A stretch of 7,810 nucleotides of DNA from Promethearchaeota archaeon (GCA_016839845.1 JAEOTL010000233.1:1-7810), one strand, 5' to 3'; numbered from the stretch's first letter, positions 1 through 7,022 are shown. Numbers and translations: made by a program. Notes: a model not told the origin generated them from the sequence alone.

Positions 1-1266
1 AGCAAGACAAAGATGAGTTAAATTCTTAAGATTTGAAATCTCGGAGGGGAACTCTGATAAACCTAAATTAAATAGTGATAAGAGAATAATCTCCCCATTT
101 AAAGCTATATAATGACAAGGAAATTTATTAACAGGAAATTCCATATCAGGATTTACCCATGGAATTTTACCAAGATTAGCTTTATTTGTTTCTTCTTCGA
201 GATCAGCAGTAATTCTCTCAATTTCCTTTCCAAGTTGCTTTTCTAATGCTTCAAGCACTTTTTTCTCCTCAGGATTAAGTGGCTTATTCACCTGGGTAGC
301 TAATTGCATTAATAATGGATTTGTTTTTATTTGGAACATCTTATTTCGTTCTAATATTTGTTTTTCGCTGTGATATTCGTCTGAAATTCTCCTTTTTAAA
401 AGCTTTTCTATAAACCCTGTGTCTTCATTTACTTTGGTGAACATATATTTTTTATGGGGAAGTTCTCGGCGGGATGGAATAGATCCCATAGCTACTCTTT
501 TGAGAGTATTCATCACCAGGGAAAAATTTCCTCCAAGATCTTTTGCTTTAGCGAAAATATAAGCTGAATCTTCAGTTAATTTCCTCTTTAAACCTAACAT
601 AAATTTAATTTTTTCTTGATCTTCCCCTGTTGAAGGAATTTCTTCAATTTTCTGCACACCTATTAAGTGCTTAACTGACATATCTCTGATATTATATTTT
701 GTATTTTGAAACTCAAATTCTTTTACCCTACGAGAGCGTTTGTTTTCCGTCTCATACCATGGAGTACTGTTTTTCCACTGATCATTCATATTTTTCCAGT
801 TCTCTATTAAATTTTGGATCCCTTCTGTAGATCCCCATCGATCAGATTTGTAAAGTACCTCATTTTCCCATAAGAGTAACATAGCCTCGATATTAGGATC
901 TAATTCTAACAGTTCTGGGATTATCTCCTTCACATTATCTAAATATTTTAAATCTCTTCTTCTGTTTGATGTTTGATTTTTAAAATGGTCTCTTAGAATG
1001 TTTAAGAAAGCATCAGAATAGTCCTCCCAAATATCTGCTTCAATTTGTTCATTCAAATACTCAAACCAAAACTTTGGTAATGAAACAACTAATTTTTGTC
1101 TATTTTTTTTACTTTCACTTTTAAGCATTTTTCTCCAACGCGCTAAAGTAGGTTCTGATATCCCAAACTTTTCACATGTATCTTTATATGTGTGGGTTTC
1201 TAAATAATTAAGGATCTCTTTCTTTTCTATGAATGAATATCTTCGCCCATAATTTCTCTCACTCAT
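1..1266 (-). CDS. HTH-RHH-LRR protein, 3'-truncated by window edge (paralogue of the gene at 1371-3137)
   Basis: An uninterrupted frame of 422 codons runs from the ATG at 1266 to the left edge without a stop, so the C-terminus is outside the window. Residues 8-48 form a helix-turn-helix of the transposase/Psq-like kind (GRRYSF..KK, then SEPTLARWRK). Residues 58-96 (KLVVSLPKFW...EDYSDAFLNILRDH) match the beta-strand plus two-helix pattern of ribbon-helix-helix (RHH) repressors. Residues 100-330 are charged, largely helical-looking and not recognised. From about 334 (VLEALEKQLGKEIERIT) an LRR lead-in begins, with a first repeat near 394-416 (IILLSLFNLGLSEFPSEISNL) and a second starting at the edge. 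The first 96 residues are 71/96 identical to the upstream paralogue, with no gaps (hand count). The middle is about 50 residues shorter than in the paralogue. No Shine-Dalgarno is visible; the start is supported by the conserved MSER N-terminus and by promoter spacing. A DNA-binding regulator with an LRR interaction module is inferred; the function is unknown. Confidence 0.85.
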   Translation of the reverse strand, partial: MSERNYGRRYSFIEKKEILNYLETHTYKDTCEKFGISEPTLARWRKMLKSESKKNRQKLVVSLPKFWFEYLNEQIEADIWEDYSDAFLNILRDHFKNQTSNRRRDLKYLDNVKEIIPELLELDPNIEAMLLLWENEVLYKSDRWGSTEGIQNLIENWKNMNDQWKNSTPWYETENKRSRRVKEFEFQNTKYNIRDMSVKHLIGVQKIEEIPSTGEDQEKIKFMLGLKRKLTEDSAYIFAKAKDLGGNFSLVMNTLKRVAMGSIPSRRELPHKKYMFTKVNEDTGFIEKLLKRRISDEYHSEKQILERNKMFQIKTNPLLMQLATQVNKPLNPEEKKVLEALEKQLGKEIERITADLEEETNKANLGKIPWVNPDMEFPVNKFPCHYIALNGEIILLSLFNLGLSEFPSEISNLKNLTHLCLA

Positions 1267-1283
1267 AAAAAAATATAGAAAGC

Positions 1284-1303
1284 GTAAGTATTTAAATACT
1301 TAC
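1284..1303 (-). promoter_or_regulatory. Palindromic TATA box/operator upstream of the truncated LRR gene
   Basis: GTAAGTATTTAAATACTTAC is a perfect 20-bp palindrome ending 17 bp before the ATG at 1266. Its centre, TATTTAAATA, is a good archaeal TATA box about 27 bp from the ATG, which is the usual TATA-to-start-site distance, so transcription probably begins at the ATG (leaderless). A further GTAAGTA half-site lies at 1316-1322. The block 1284-1320 aligns with 3155-3190 in front of the paralogue. Palindromy over the TATA box suggests a repressor site; the binding protein is not known. Confidence 0.7.
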
Positions 1304-1370
1304 TTAAACTGTAGTGTAAGTAGTAGTTAAATATTAATGACCTTCAAACCTAAAGAATAAGTTGAAGTAG

Positions 1371-3137
1371 CTAATCGATGACGAAATAGAGGTACCTATG
1401 CATATTTAACAAAGATTTTTGTTCCAATTCTAATTGCTCCTGTGATAATGAGCTACGATCAATCGGATTTCCAGAGAAAATTAAATTACCGGGAGGAAAA
1501 TTTGGATCCCCAATACGGGCTTGCCAGGTTTCAGTTAAAGTAATAGGGATTTTGGAAATTTGATTGTTTCTCATATAAAGGTTTTGTAATCTAGGTAAAT
1601 CAATAAGAATATCCGGAACCTTAATGAATTGATTATTATTTAGAAAGAGATTTTGTAAAGATTTTGTGTTAGAAAATGATTTTGGTAGTTCAGATATATT
1701 ATTTGAATTACAATTGAGATAAGTTAAACTTTTGAGATTTAAAATTTCGGATGGAATATCTGATAGACCAAAATTCAATAACGTCAAGAGGATTATCTTT
1801 CCATTTGAGGCTATATAATGACAAGAAAATAAATTTGCTGGGAAATTTACATTAGCGTGCATCCATGGTAATTTTTGGTACGATCTTCTTTGAACTAGTT
1901 TTGCATTTTGATTTGGCATTAGATCATTTCTAGATATTTCTTGTTCAGGATCGGCTGTAATCCTCTCGATTTTCTTCCCAATTTGTTTTTCTAATGCTTC
2001 AAGCACTTTTCCCTCCTCAGATTCAAGTGGAATATTCACTCGAGTAGCTACCCGCATCAAAACGGGATAGGTTAATATTTTAAACTTTCTTTCCTTTTCT
2101 TTTTCCCAATTTACTTTAGATTCTTTTAGATAATTCTTTGTTCTTTTTAATCCCTTATTTTCGACTATATCTTCCCCATATTTTTCTCTTATTCGTGAAT
2201 TAAGACGATCTAGTCCTGTAGTTTGCTCTTTTATGATGATTTGTGGGTCTTCCCTAATGATTTCCTGCGTCTTTTCAATATATTCTTTTCTTCTTTGCAA
2301 TATAGTTTCTAATTCATTTGATGGCATATCTGTGGACGATTTTAATGATTTTCCAACAATTGGTTCACTAACGGGTGGAAGGACACCCATTGCGGCTCTT
2401 TTAAGAGTGTCCATTGCCAAGAACAATGAATTATCCCCAATTTCTTCTGCTTTAGCTAAGATATATACATCATTTTCGGTTAATTTTCTCTTCAATGCTA
2501 ATAGAAGACTGGATTTTTGGCTTTTTTTCACTCCAACTAGGTGTTTTGCTGAAATGTCTCTAATGTGGTATATTTCATTTTGAAATTCGAAGCTCTTTAG
2601 ATTTTGTTTTCTTAGGTTATCTAGTTCTTTGTCCTTATACCAATAGTGTTTTTTCACATTAATTAAACATTTTTTCCAGCTCTTTATCAAATTAGATATA
2701 CCCTTTGTTGATTCCCATCGTTCAGTTTTATAAATTACGTCGTTAGTGCTAAAAAGCAACATGGAATCAATATTAGGATTAAGGTTTACTAGACTTGGAA
2801 GGATCTCTTTTGCACGTTCTAAATAGTTTGAATCAGCATCCTTAGCTAATTTTATATAGTCTCGGATGATTGTTAATATGGCATCAGAATAATCTTCCCA
2901 TACGTCTGCTTCAATTTGTTCATTCAAATATTCAAGCCAAAACTTTGGGAGAGAGATAATTATTTTTGTCCTATTATATTTACTCCCACTTTTGATCTCT
3001 TTTCTCCATCTTGATAAGGTAGTTTCTGATATACTAAACTTCTCACTTGTATCTTTGTATGTGTGTTTTTCCAAATAGTCAAGTATATCTTTCTTTTCTT
3101 TGAATGAATATCTTCGCCCATGTTTTCTCTCACTCAT
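1371..3137 (-). CDS. HTH-RHH-LRR protein, putative DNA-binding regulator (complete, 588 aa)
   Basis: Complete gene with ATG start and TAG stop. Domains seen: helix-turn-helix at about 8-48 (RRYSFKEKKDIL, then SETTLSRWRKE); ribbon-helix-helix-like segment at about 58-96 (KIIISLPKFW, then YSDAILTIIRDYIK); an unrecognised middle at 100-255; a highly charged, probably helical insert at about 265-350 that is much longer than in the neighbour; an LRR lead-in at 377-395 (VLEALEKQIGKKIERIT); and three to four 23-residue LRRs at about 447-538 (LTYLNCNSNNISELPKSF, LQNLFLNNNQFIKVP, LQNLYMRNNQISKIP). A cap-like end reads LIFSGNPI. There is no signal peptide or membrane segment, so a cytoplasmic DNA-associated protein is likely. 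It lies 104 bp upstream of its paralogue on the same strand. Known of the families: these HTH and RHH folds bind DNA and LRRs bind proteins. The combined role, regulator or domesticated transposase-derived factor, is inference. Confidence 0.9.
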   Translation of the reverse strand: MSERKHGRRYSFKEKKDILDYLEKHTYKDTSEKFSISETTLSRWRKEIKSGSKYNRTKIIISLPKFWLEYLNEQIEADVWEDYSDAILTIIRDYIKLAKDADSNYLERAKEILPSLVNLNPNIDSMLLFSTNDVIYKTERWESTKGISNLIKSWKKCLINVKKHYWYKDKELDNLRKQNLKSFEFQNEIYHIRDISAKHLVGVKKSQKSSLLLALKRKLTENDVYILAKAEEIGDNSLFLAMDTLKRAAMGVLPPVSEPIVGKSLKSSTDMPSNELETILQRRKEYIEKTQEIIREDPQIIIKEQTTGLDRLNSRIREKYGEDIVENKGLKRTKNYLKESKVNWEKEKERKFKILTYPVLMRVATRVNIPLESEEGKVLEALEKQIGKKIERITADPEQEISRNDLMPNQNAKLVQRRSYQKLPWMHANVNFPANLFSCHYIASNGKIILLTLLNFGLSDIPSEILNLKSLTYLNCNSNNISELPKSFSNTKSLQNLFLNNNQFIKVPDILIDLPRLQNLYMRNNQISKIPITLTETWQARIGDPNFPPGNLIFSGNPIDRSSLSQEQLELEQKSLLNMHRYLYFVID

Positions 3138-3154
3138 ATTAATAATGAAGAAGT

Positions 3155-3174
3155 GTGCGTATTTAAATATTTAC
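3155..3174 (-). promoter_or_regulatory. TATA box/imperfect palindrome upstream of the complete LRR gene
   Basis: GTGCGTATTTAAATATTTAC matches the element at 1284-1303 at 17 of 20 positions and lies at exactly the same distance (17 bp) from its ATG at 3137. The inner TATTTAAATA (3160-3169) is a perfect palindrome and a plausible archaeal TATA box about 27 bp from the ATG, again implying a leaderless message. Similarity continues outward to about 3190 (ACTC..AACT.AGTG.AAG, read on the + strand). Confidence 0.65.
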
Positions 3175-3328
3175 TCCAACTCAGTGAAAGTAAATTAAGA
3201 ATTCTACAAATAAATAGTTCTTTTTTCTTTCAAATTGTTTCCTATTTTAATAGAAGAATGTTAAAAGATCAATACTAAAAGTAAAAATATTTACATTACA
3301 AAAAATTTCTCTATCTAATTTATTAAGA

Positions 3329-3336
3329 ATATAAAT
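3329..3336 (+). promoter_or_regulatory. Probable TATA box of the flavin oxidoreductase gene
   Basis: ATATAAAT is centred about 33 bp before the ATG at 3366. Archaeal TATA boxes lie about 26-27 bp before the start site, which would give a 5' leader of only a few bases. That fits the lack of a Shine-Dalgarno, since the ATG is preceded by a run of A. The rest of the 228-bp divergent gap (3138-3365) is AT-rich and holds nothing else I recognise. Confidence 0.45.
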
Positions 3337-3365
3337 TCAGAATTATTAAAAAGTGAAAAAAAAAA

Positions 3366-4418
3366 ATGGTATTAGAAACAAATATTACTAAAATGTTAGG
3401 GATTAAACACCCTATTATTGCCGCTCCAATGGGCCCATTCTACACAACTGACTTGACCATAGCAGTTTCAGAAGCAGGCGGTCTTGGTGTGTTAAGCCAT
3501 AGCGCTTTAATAAGTGATTATCAGGCAGGAAAGAGTCCAGTTAACATATTGAAAGAAAATATGTTAAAAGTGGTTGAGCATACTGATAAACCATTTGGTT
3601 TTAATATAAGGACTTCCCGAAGAGAAGTAGGTGCTGCACAACTAGTCACAGAAATTCCCAAGTTCATTATGGAAAATCAGAGGGTAAAGGAACAATGTGT
3701 GTATGCTATCACTAGCGCAGGATCTTCCAAAACATTACCAATGTCAAAGGATTACCAAAAATTGAAAGAAAGTGGTTCACAAATTAAGCATTTTCATGTA
3801 GCACCAGCTTTATGGCTTGCTGATAAGTGTGTTGCCTCGAATGTTGATGGATTGGTTGTTACTGGAGGAGAAGGTGGAGGACATCAATCATATGAAAAAG
3901 TTAGTACCTTAGTTTTGTTGCAACAAGTTGCACAAAAACATCCAAACATTCCAATAGTAGCTTGTGGTGGCTTTGCAACAGGAGAAGGTCTTGCTGCTGC
4001 GTTAGCTATGGGTGCTGGAGCCGTTGCAATGGGTTCTAGATTTATTGCCTCAAAAGATAGTGAGTTTTCACAAGAATATAAGGAGATCGTTCCTCCTGCG
4101 AAAGCTCAAGATACAATATTGGTAACAGGTGCTTTAGGTCCGATTCGTTTATGGAAAAATGAGTATTCATTACATCATGGACTTGTTGCCGATAAAGAAT
4201 CAAAAATGGCTGAAGAAGCAGCAATGACAGAGCAGGACTTTATTAAGGAAGGAATGGCTTATGAAGCAGCCTATAAAGGAGACACAACTTCTGGCGCTGT
4301 CTTATTAGGTCAAAGCATTGGAGTTATTAAGAGCCTTGAAAATGTCAAGACTATTATTGATGATGTCGTTGGTGTCGCAGAAAAACGCCTAAAAAACGCT
4401 TATAATTTTTTAAAATAA
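3366..4418 (+). CDS. Nitronate monooxygenase / 2-nitropropane dioxygenase-family flavin oxidoreductase
   Basis: A 350-residue FMN-dependent TIM-barrel protein. Visible family marks are PIIAAPMGPF (16-25), EAGGLGVL (36-43), FGFNI (77-81), ITSAGSS (115-121), GGEGGGHQS (167-175) and the phosphate-binding stretch ACGGFATGEGLAAALAMGAG (199-218) followed by MGSRF. His173 sits where nitronate monooxygenases carry the catalytic base of their AGGH motif; here the motif reads GGGH. GQSIG (315-319) is the usual late glycine-containing loop. Length is normal for the family. Members oxidise alkyl nitronates, while relatives include FabK-type enoyl-ACP reductases and uncharacterised NAD(P)H:flavin oxidoreductases, so the substrate cannot be fixed from sequence. 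A 3-hydroxyacyl-CoA dehydrogenase gene follows 77 bp downstream on the same strand, which makes an acyl-chain-related reaction plausible. The protein is probably cytoplasmic, since no signal peptide or membrane segment is seen. Confidence 0.88.
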   Translation: MVLETNITKMLGIKHPIIAAPMGPFYTTDLTIAVSEAGGLGVLSHSALISDYQAGKSPVNILKENMLKVVEHTDKPFGFNIRTSRREVGAAQLVTEIPKFIMENQRVKEQCVYAITSAGSSKTLPMSKDYQKLKESGSQIKHFHVAPALWLADKCVASNVDGLVVTGGEGGGHQSYEKVSTLVLLQQVAQKHPNIPIVACGGFATGEGLAAALAMGAGAVAMGSRFIASKDSEFSQEYKEIVPPAKAQDTILVTGALGPIRLWKNEYSLHHGLVADKESKMAEEAAMTEQDFIKEGMAYEAAYKGDTTSGAVLLGQSIGVIKSLENVKTIIDDVVGVAEKRLKNAYNFLK

Positions 4419-4428
4419 GCAAACCTTA

Positions 4429-4440
4429 TTTTTTTTTTTT
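4429..4440 (+). terminator. T12 tract after the flavin oxidoreductase gene
   Basis: An unbroken run of 12 T begins 10 bp after the stop codon, followed by G and more T-rich sequence (GTTTATTTTT). No stem precedes it. Archaeal RNA polymerase terminates at U-tracts without needing a hairpin, so this is a likely full or partial terminator before the next gene. Confidence 0.6.
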
Positions 4441-4495
4441 GTTTATTTTTAGTATTAACATAATTTCAAATAATCAAAGAATGAGAGTGTAAAAG

Positions 4496-5659
4496 ATGGA
4501 TGTGAAAAATATAGTTGTAATTGGAGTCGGGTTAATGGGTAATGGAATTGCTCAAGTTTCTTTAATGGCAGGATATAACGTAACACTTGTTGATATTAAA
4601 CAGGAATTCATCGATAGAGCTGTTGAAAACATTAAAGGTGGACTAACTAAACTTGAGTCAAAGGGAGTCTTAAATGCAGCAGAAACTATTGAACGAATGA
4701 AGACAAATTTAGATCTTGCTTCTGCGGTAAAAGATGCTGATCTAATCATAGAAGCTGTTGTTGAGGATATGGATGTGAAGAAAAATATTTTCAAAACATG
4801 TGATGATAACGCACCTCCTCATGCAGTAATTGCCTCAAATACTTCTACGATGTCTATAACGGAAATGGCGACAGCCACCAATAGACAGGATAAATGTATC
4901 GGGATGCATTTCTTCAATCCAGCTCCTTTAATGAGATTAATAGAGGTTATTGCTGGTGAAAAATCTTCTGAAGAAGCGATGGAAGTTGGTATGAAAGTAA
5001 GCGCAACTTTGCCTTGTCTTAGAGGTGACAGATATGTTGCAAAAGTCCTAAAAGATCGACCCGGTTTCATTGTGAATAGATTGAATGCTCCAGGTGGTAT
5101 CTATATGAATTATCTTCTTGATACATGCTTAGAGAAGGGAATTCCTTTTGAGTCATTAGATGCTGATTTTGGGAGTCGTGGACCGATGTCTCCATTAGTA
5201 TTAGCCGATTATACGGGAATCGATACGGGATATCATGTTCGAAATTATTATGCTGATACATTGCATGAAGACTTCAGACCCGGGAAAGTAGTCACAAAAA
5301 TGTTTAATGAAGGAAAATTAGGTAGAAAATCTGGACAAGGATATTATGATTGGACTAAGGGAAGACCACAACCGGACTTCTCTAAAATTGAAAAAGCAGG
5401 ATTAGTAAATGGAGGAGTTTTTCTAGCCATTAGCTTAAATGAGGGATGCAGGATCTTAGAAGAAGGTATTGCTTCTGGATGGAAAGTAATTGACGATGCA
5501 AATATGGCTGGTATGAATGCTCCAGGACCTTTCGAACGAGGGATTCAAAATTGGGAAGGATTAGTTAAATTATTAGAAGAATACTCTGAAAAACTCGGAA
5601 AGGAATATCTTAAACCATGCGATTTGTTTAAGAGCGGAAAATTTGTAGATATGAAATAG
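4496..5659 (+). CDS. 3-hydroxyacyl-CoA dehydrogenase (NAD-dependent)
   Basis: 387 residues. The product oxidises (S)-3-hydroxyacyl-CoA to 3-oxoacyl-CoA with NAD+, the third step of beta-oxidation, or runs in reverse in butyrate/crotonyl-type routes. The N-terminal Rossmann fold starts at once (IVVIGVGLMGNGIA, 6-19), and Asp33 ends the second strand, as expected for NAD preference. Catalytic residues by family alignment are Ser117 (SNTS), His138 (GMHFFNP), Glu150 (LIEVI) and Asn194 (GFIVNR). The Ser-His and His-Glu spacings of 21 and 12 equal those of human SCHAD. The helical C-terminal domain covers about 188-285 (KLGRKSGQGYYDW), and a second, shorter copy fills 300-380. No enoyl-CoA hydratase is fused, so it is a stand-alone enzyme. 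The start fits because the first beta-strand follows directly; GAGAG-like bases 8 nt before the ATG could be a weak ribosome site. It lies between the flavin oxidoreductase and the metallo-hydrolase on the same strand. Confidence 0.95.
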   Translation: MDVKNIVVIGVGLMGNGIAQVSLMAGYNVTLVDIKQEFIDRAVENIKGGLTKLESKGVLNAAETIERMKTNLDLASAVKDADLIIEAVVEDMDVKKNIFKTCDDNAPPHAVIASNTSTMSITEMATATNRQDKCIGMHFFNPAPLMRLIEVIAGEKSSEEAMEVGMKVSATLPCLRGDRYVAKVLKDRPGFIVNRLNAPGGIYMNYLLDTCLEKGIPFESLDADFGSRGPMSPLVLADYTGIDTGYHVRNYYADTLHEDFRPGKVVTKMFNEGKLGRKSGQGYYDWTKGRPQPDFSKIEKAGLVNGGVFLAISLNEGCRILEEGIASGWKVIDDANMAGMNAPGPFERGIQNWEGLVKLLEEYSEKLGKEYLKPCDLFKSGKFVDMK

Positions 5660-5672
5660 TTTTTATATTTCC

Positions 5673-5683
5673 TTTTTTTTTTT
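5673..5683 (+). terminator. T11 tract after the 3-hydroxyacyl-CoA dehydrogenase gene
   Basis: A run of 11 T lies 13 bp after the TAG stop and within the short gap before the next gene, with no stem in front. As an archaeal U-tract it is a likely terminator or attenuation point. The preceding TTTATATTT (about 5662-5670) could also serve as a TATA box for the next gene, but that is weak. Confidence 0.55.
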
Positions 5684-5710
5684 ATTACATCAGATATTTT
5701 GGTTTTAAAA

Positions 5711-6934
5711 ATGTCAAAAGAGAATAATGATCAATCAGATAAAGTTGATCCTATAAATGTATATACTCTTCAGCCAACATTTGATACTCCAATCAAGGAT
5801 GTAGGTACTGCAATAGCCCCTCTTTCTTCATGTGGATGGATTCATACAACAGAAGGAGTGGTTTTAATCGATACCTTAATCTCTAGAAGAGTGGCCAAAC
5901 AAGTGAAGGAACTAATAAAAGATAAAATTAAATATATAATCTATACGCATGGTCATATCGACCATGTGCGTGGAACTAATGTCTTCATGGATGATAAACC
6001 CGAAATTATTGCAAGCAAGTATTTAGTAGATCGTTTTGATAAATATCAGATGTTAGCACCCCATAAAGCTCGTTATGACGCACAACAATTTGGAGGTCTA
6101 GAAGTCATACCGGAATTCGATTTAATTTATCCAACAAAAACTTTCTTTGGGGATATGACAATTACTTTAGGGGATAAAACGTTTGAGCTCCACACAGCAC
6201 GAGCAGAAACTGATGATGCAGTATGGGTATATGTTCCAGAACTAAATGCTGCTTTCATTGGAGATTTAATGATTGGAAGCTTTCCTAATATCGGGAATCC
6301 GTGGAAACCGACCCGCTTTGCTTTAGATTGGGCAAAAGAATTAGAAAGAATAAGAGAATTAAAACCGGAATATATTTTTTATGGTGGAGGTGGGACATTA
6401 CTTAAAGGTGTAGAGGCTATGAAAGCAATTAACGATCATATAGAAGTTATTCGCGCCTTACATGATCAGGTAGTCGATCATATCAATAAAGGTACCCATA
6501 TTACCGAAATGATTCATGAAGTAAAAATACCTGAACACTTAAAAAAAAGCCCTTATCTTCGAGCGAGTTATTCTCGAACTGAATTTTTCGTATTTAATGT
6601 TTATCGGTGGTATCATGGTTATTTTGACGATAATCCGGCACATCTCTTACCAAGACCTCAAAAAGAAGTTATGGGTGAGATATTTAGCCTAATTGGGGGC
6701 TCTAATACCATTCTAAAGAGATCACAAGAACTTTTAGATAATAATCAAGCACAGTTAGCATTAGAAGTCTTAGATGTGTTAATTCAAGCAGATCTTGAAG
6801 ATATCGAAGCACGGAAAATGAGGATTAAACTCCTTAAAAATATTGGTAAGGATGATTTTAGTTTAATGTCTCGAAATGCGTGGGTGTACTTTATTAATAA
6901 AGATAAAGAATTTATCAAGTCAAGAGAAAAGTAG
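5711..6934 (+). CDS. Alkyl-sulfatase-like metallo-beta-lactamase-fold hydrolase
   Basis: 407 residues from the ATG at 5711. An in-frame TTG at 5699 would add four residues, but ATG is the better start. The metal motif THGHIDH (79-85: His80, His82, Asp84, His85) is intact. Glu166 (HTARAETDD) and Asp185 (FIGD) sit where alkyl sulfatases and other MBL enzymes have the next ligands. The late metal-binding His, normally in a PGHG- or SH-type turn, appears to be Gly: the turn reads FYGGGGT (223-229). Residues 255-395 are the alkyl-sulfatase dimerisation domain, marked by VYRWYHGYFDDNPAHL and a helical repeat-like tail. The C-terminal sterol-carrier domain of SdsA1-type enzymes is missing. Alkyl sulfatases cleave sulfate esters, but substrate and activity here are unproven. 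There is no signal peptide, so it is probably cytoplasmic. It follows the dehydrogenase by 51 bp. Confidence 0.88.
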   Translation: MSKENNDQSDKVDPINVYTLQPTFDTPIKDVGTAIAPLSSCGWIHTTEGVVLIDTLISRRVAKQVKELIKDKIKYIIYTHGHIDHVRGTNVFMDDKPEIIASKYLVDRFDKYQMLAPHKARYDAQQFGGLEVIPEFDLIYPTKTFFGDMTITLGDKTFELHTARAETDDAVWVYVPELNAAFIGDLMIGSFPNIGNPWKPTRFALDWAKELERIRELKPEYIFYGGGGTLLKGVEAMKAINDHIEVIRALHDQVVDHINKGTHITEMIHEVKIPEHLKKSPYLRASYSRTEFFVFNVYRWYHGYFDDNPAHLLPRPQKEVMGEIFSLIGGSNTILKRSQELLDNNQAQLALEVLDVLIQADLEDIEARKMRIKLLKNIGKDDFSLMSRNAWVYFINKDKEFIKSREK

Positions 6935-6955
6935 AATCTAATTATTCTACTATTT
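6930..6955 (+). terminator. Hairpin plus T-tract at the end of the metallo-hydrolase gene
   Basis: AGTAGAAT (6930-6937) pairs perfectly with ATTCTACT (6944-6951) around a 6-nt loop, and TTTTT follows at 6953-6957 after one A. The stem includes the TAG stop codon. Stem plus T-run resembles an intrinsic terminator, placed where convergent transcription must be stopped. The rest of the convergent gap to 7022 is AT-rich with only a weak TCTTTT/AAAAGA repeat near 7002-7014. Confidence 0.45.
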
Positions 6956-7022
6956 TTAAGTCAATACCATAATTTTTAGGTAAAAATGTAATCTTCACTT
7001 TTCTTTTTAAAAGATATTAAAT

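Noticed and set aside
8..1266. Insertion-sequence transposase suggested by the N-terminal HTH of the LRR genes
   Set aside because: No DDE or other recombinase catalytic domain follows the HTH, and no terminal inverted repeats or target duplications flank the genes.
1342..1367. Inverted repeat CTTCAA / TTGAAG just after the stop of the complete LRR gene
   Set aside because: The stem is only 6 bp with a 14-nt loop and no T-tract follows on the - strand, so it is not convincing as a terminator.
1267..1370. A CRISPR-like or iteron array, because GTAAGTA occurs three times
   Set aside because: There are only three half-sites with unequal spacing, and two form one palindrome over the TATA box, so a regulatory site explains them better.
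2233..2583. A 116-codon open frame on the + strand inside the complete LRR gene
   Set aside because: It is antisense to a well-supported coding region, has no recognisable domain and no promoter of its own.
4042..4224. A 60-codon open frame on the - strand
   Set aside because: It is antisense within the flavin oxidoreductase gene and shows no domain.
4552..5261. Three open frames on the - strand (4552-4794, 4819-5070, 5067-5261)
   Set aside because: All lie antisense within the 3-hydroxyacyl-CoA dehydrogenase gene, whose catalytic motifs leave no doubt about the coding strand.
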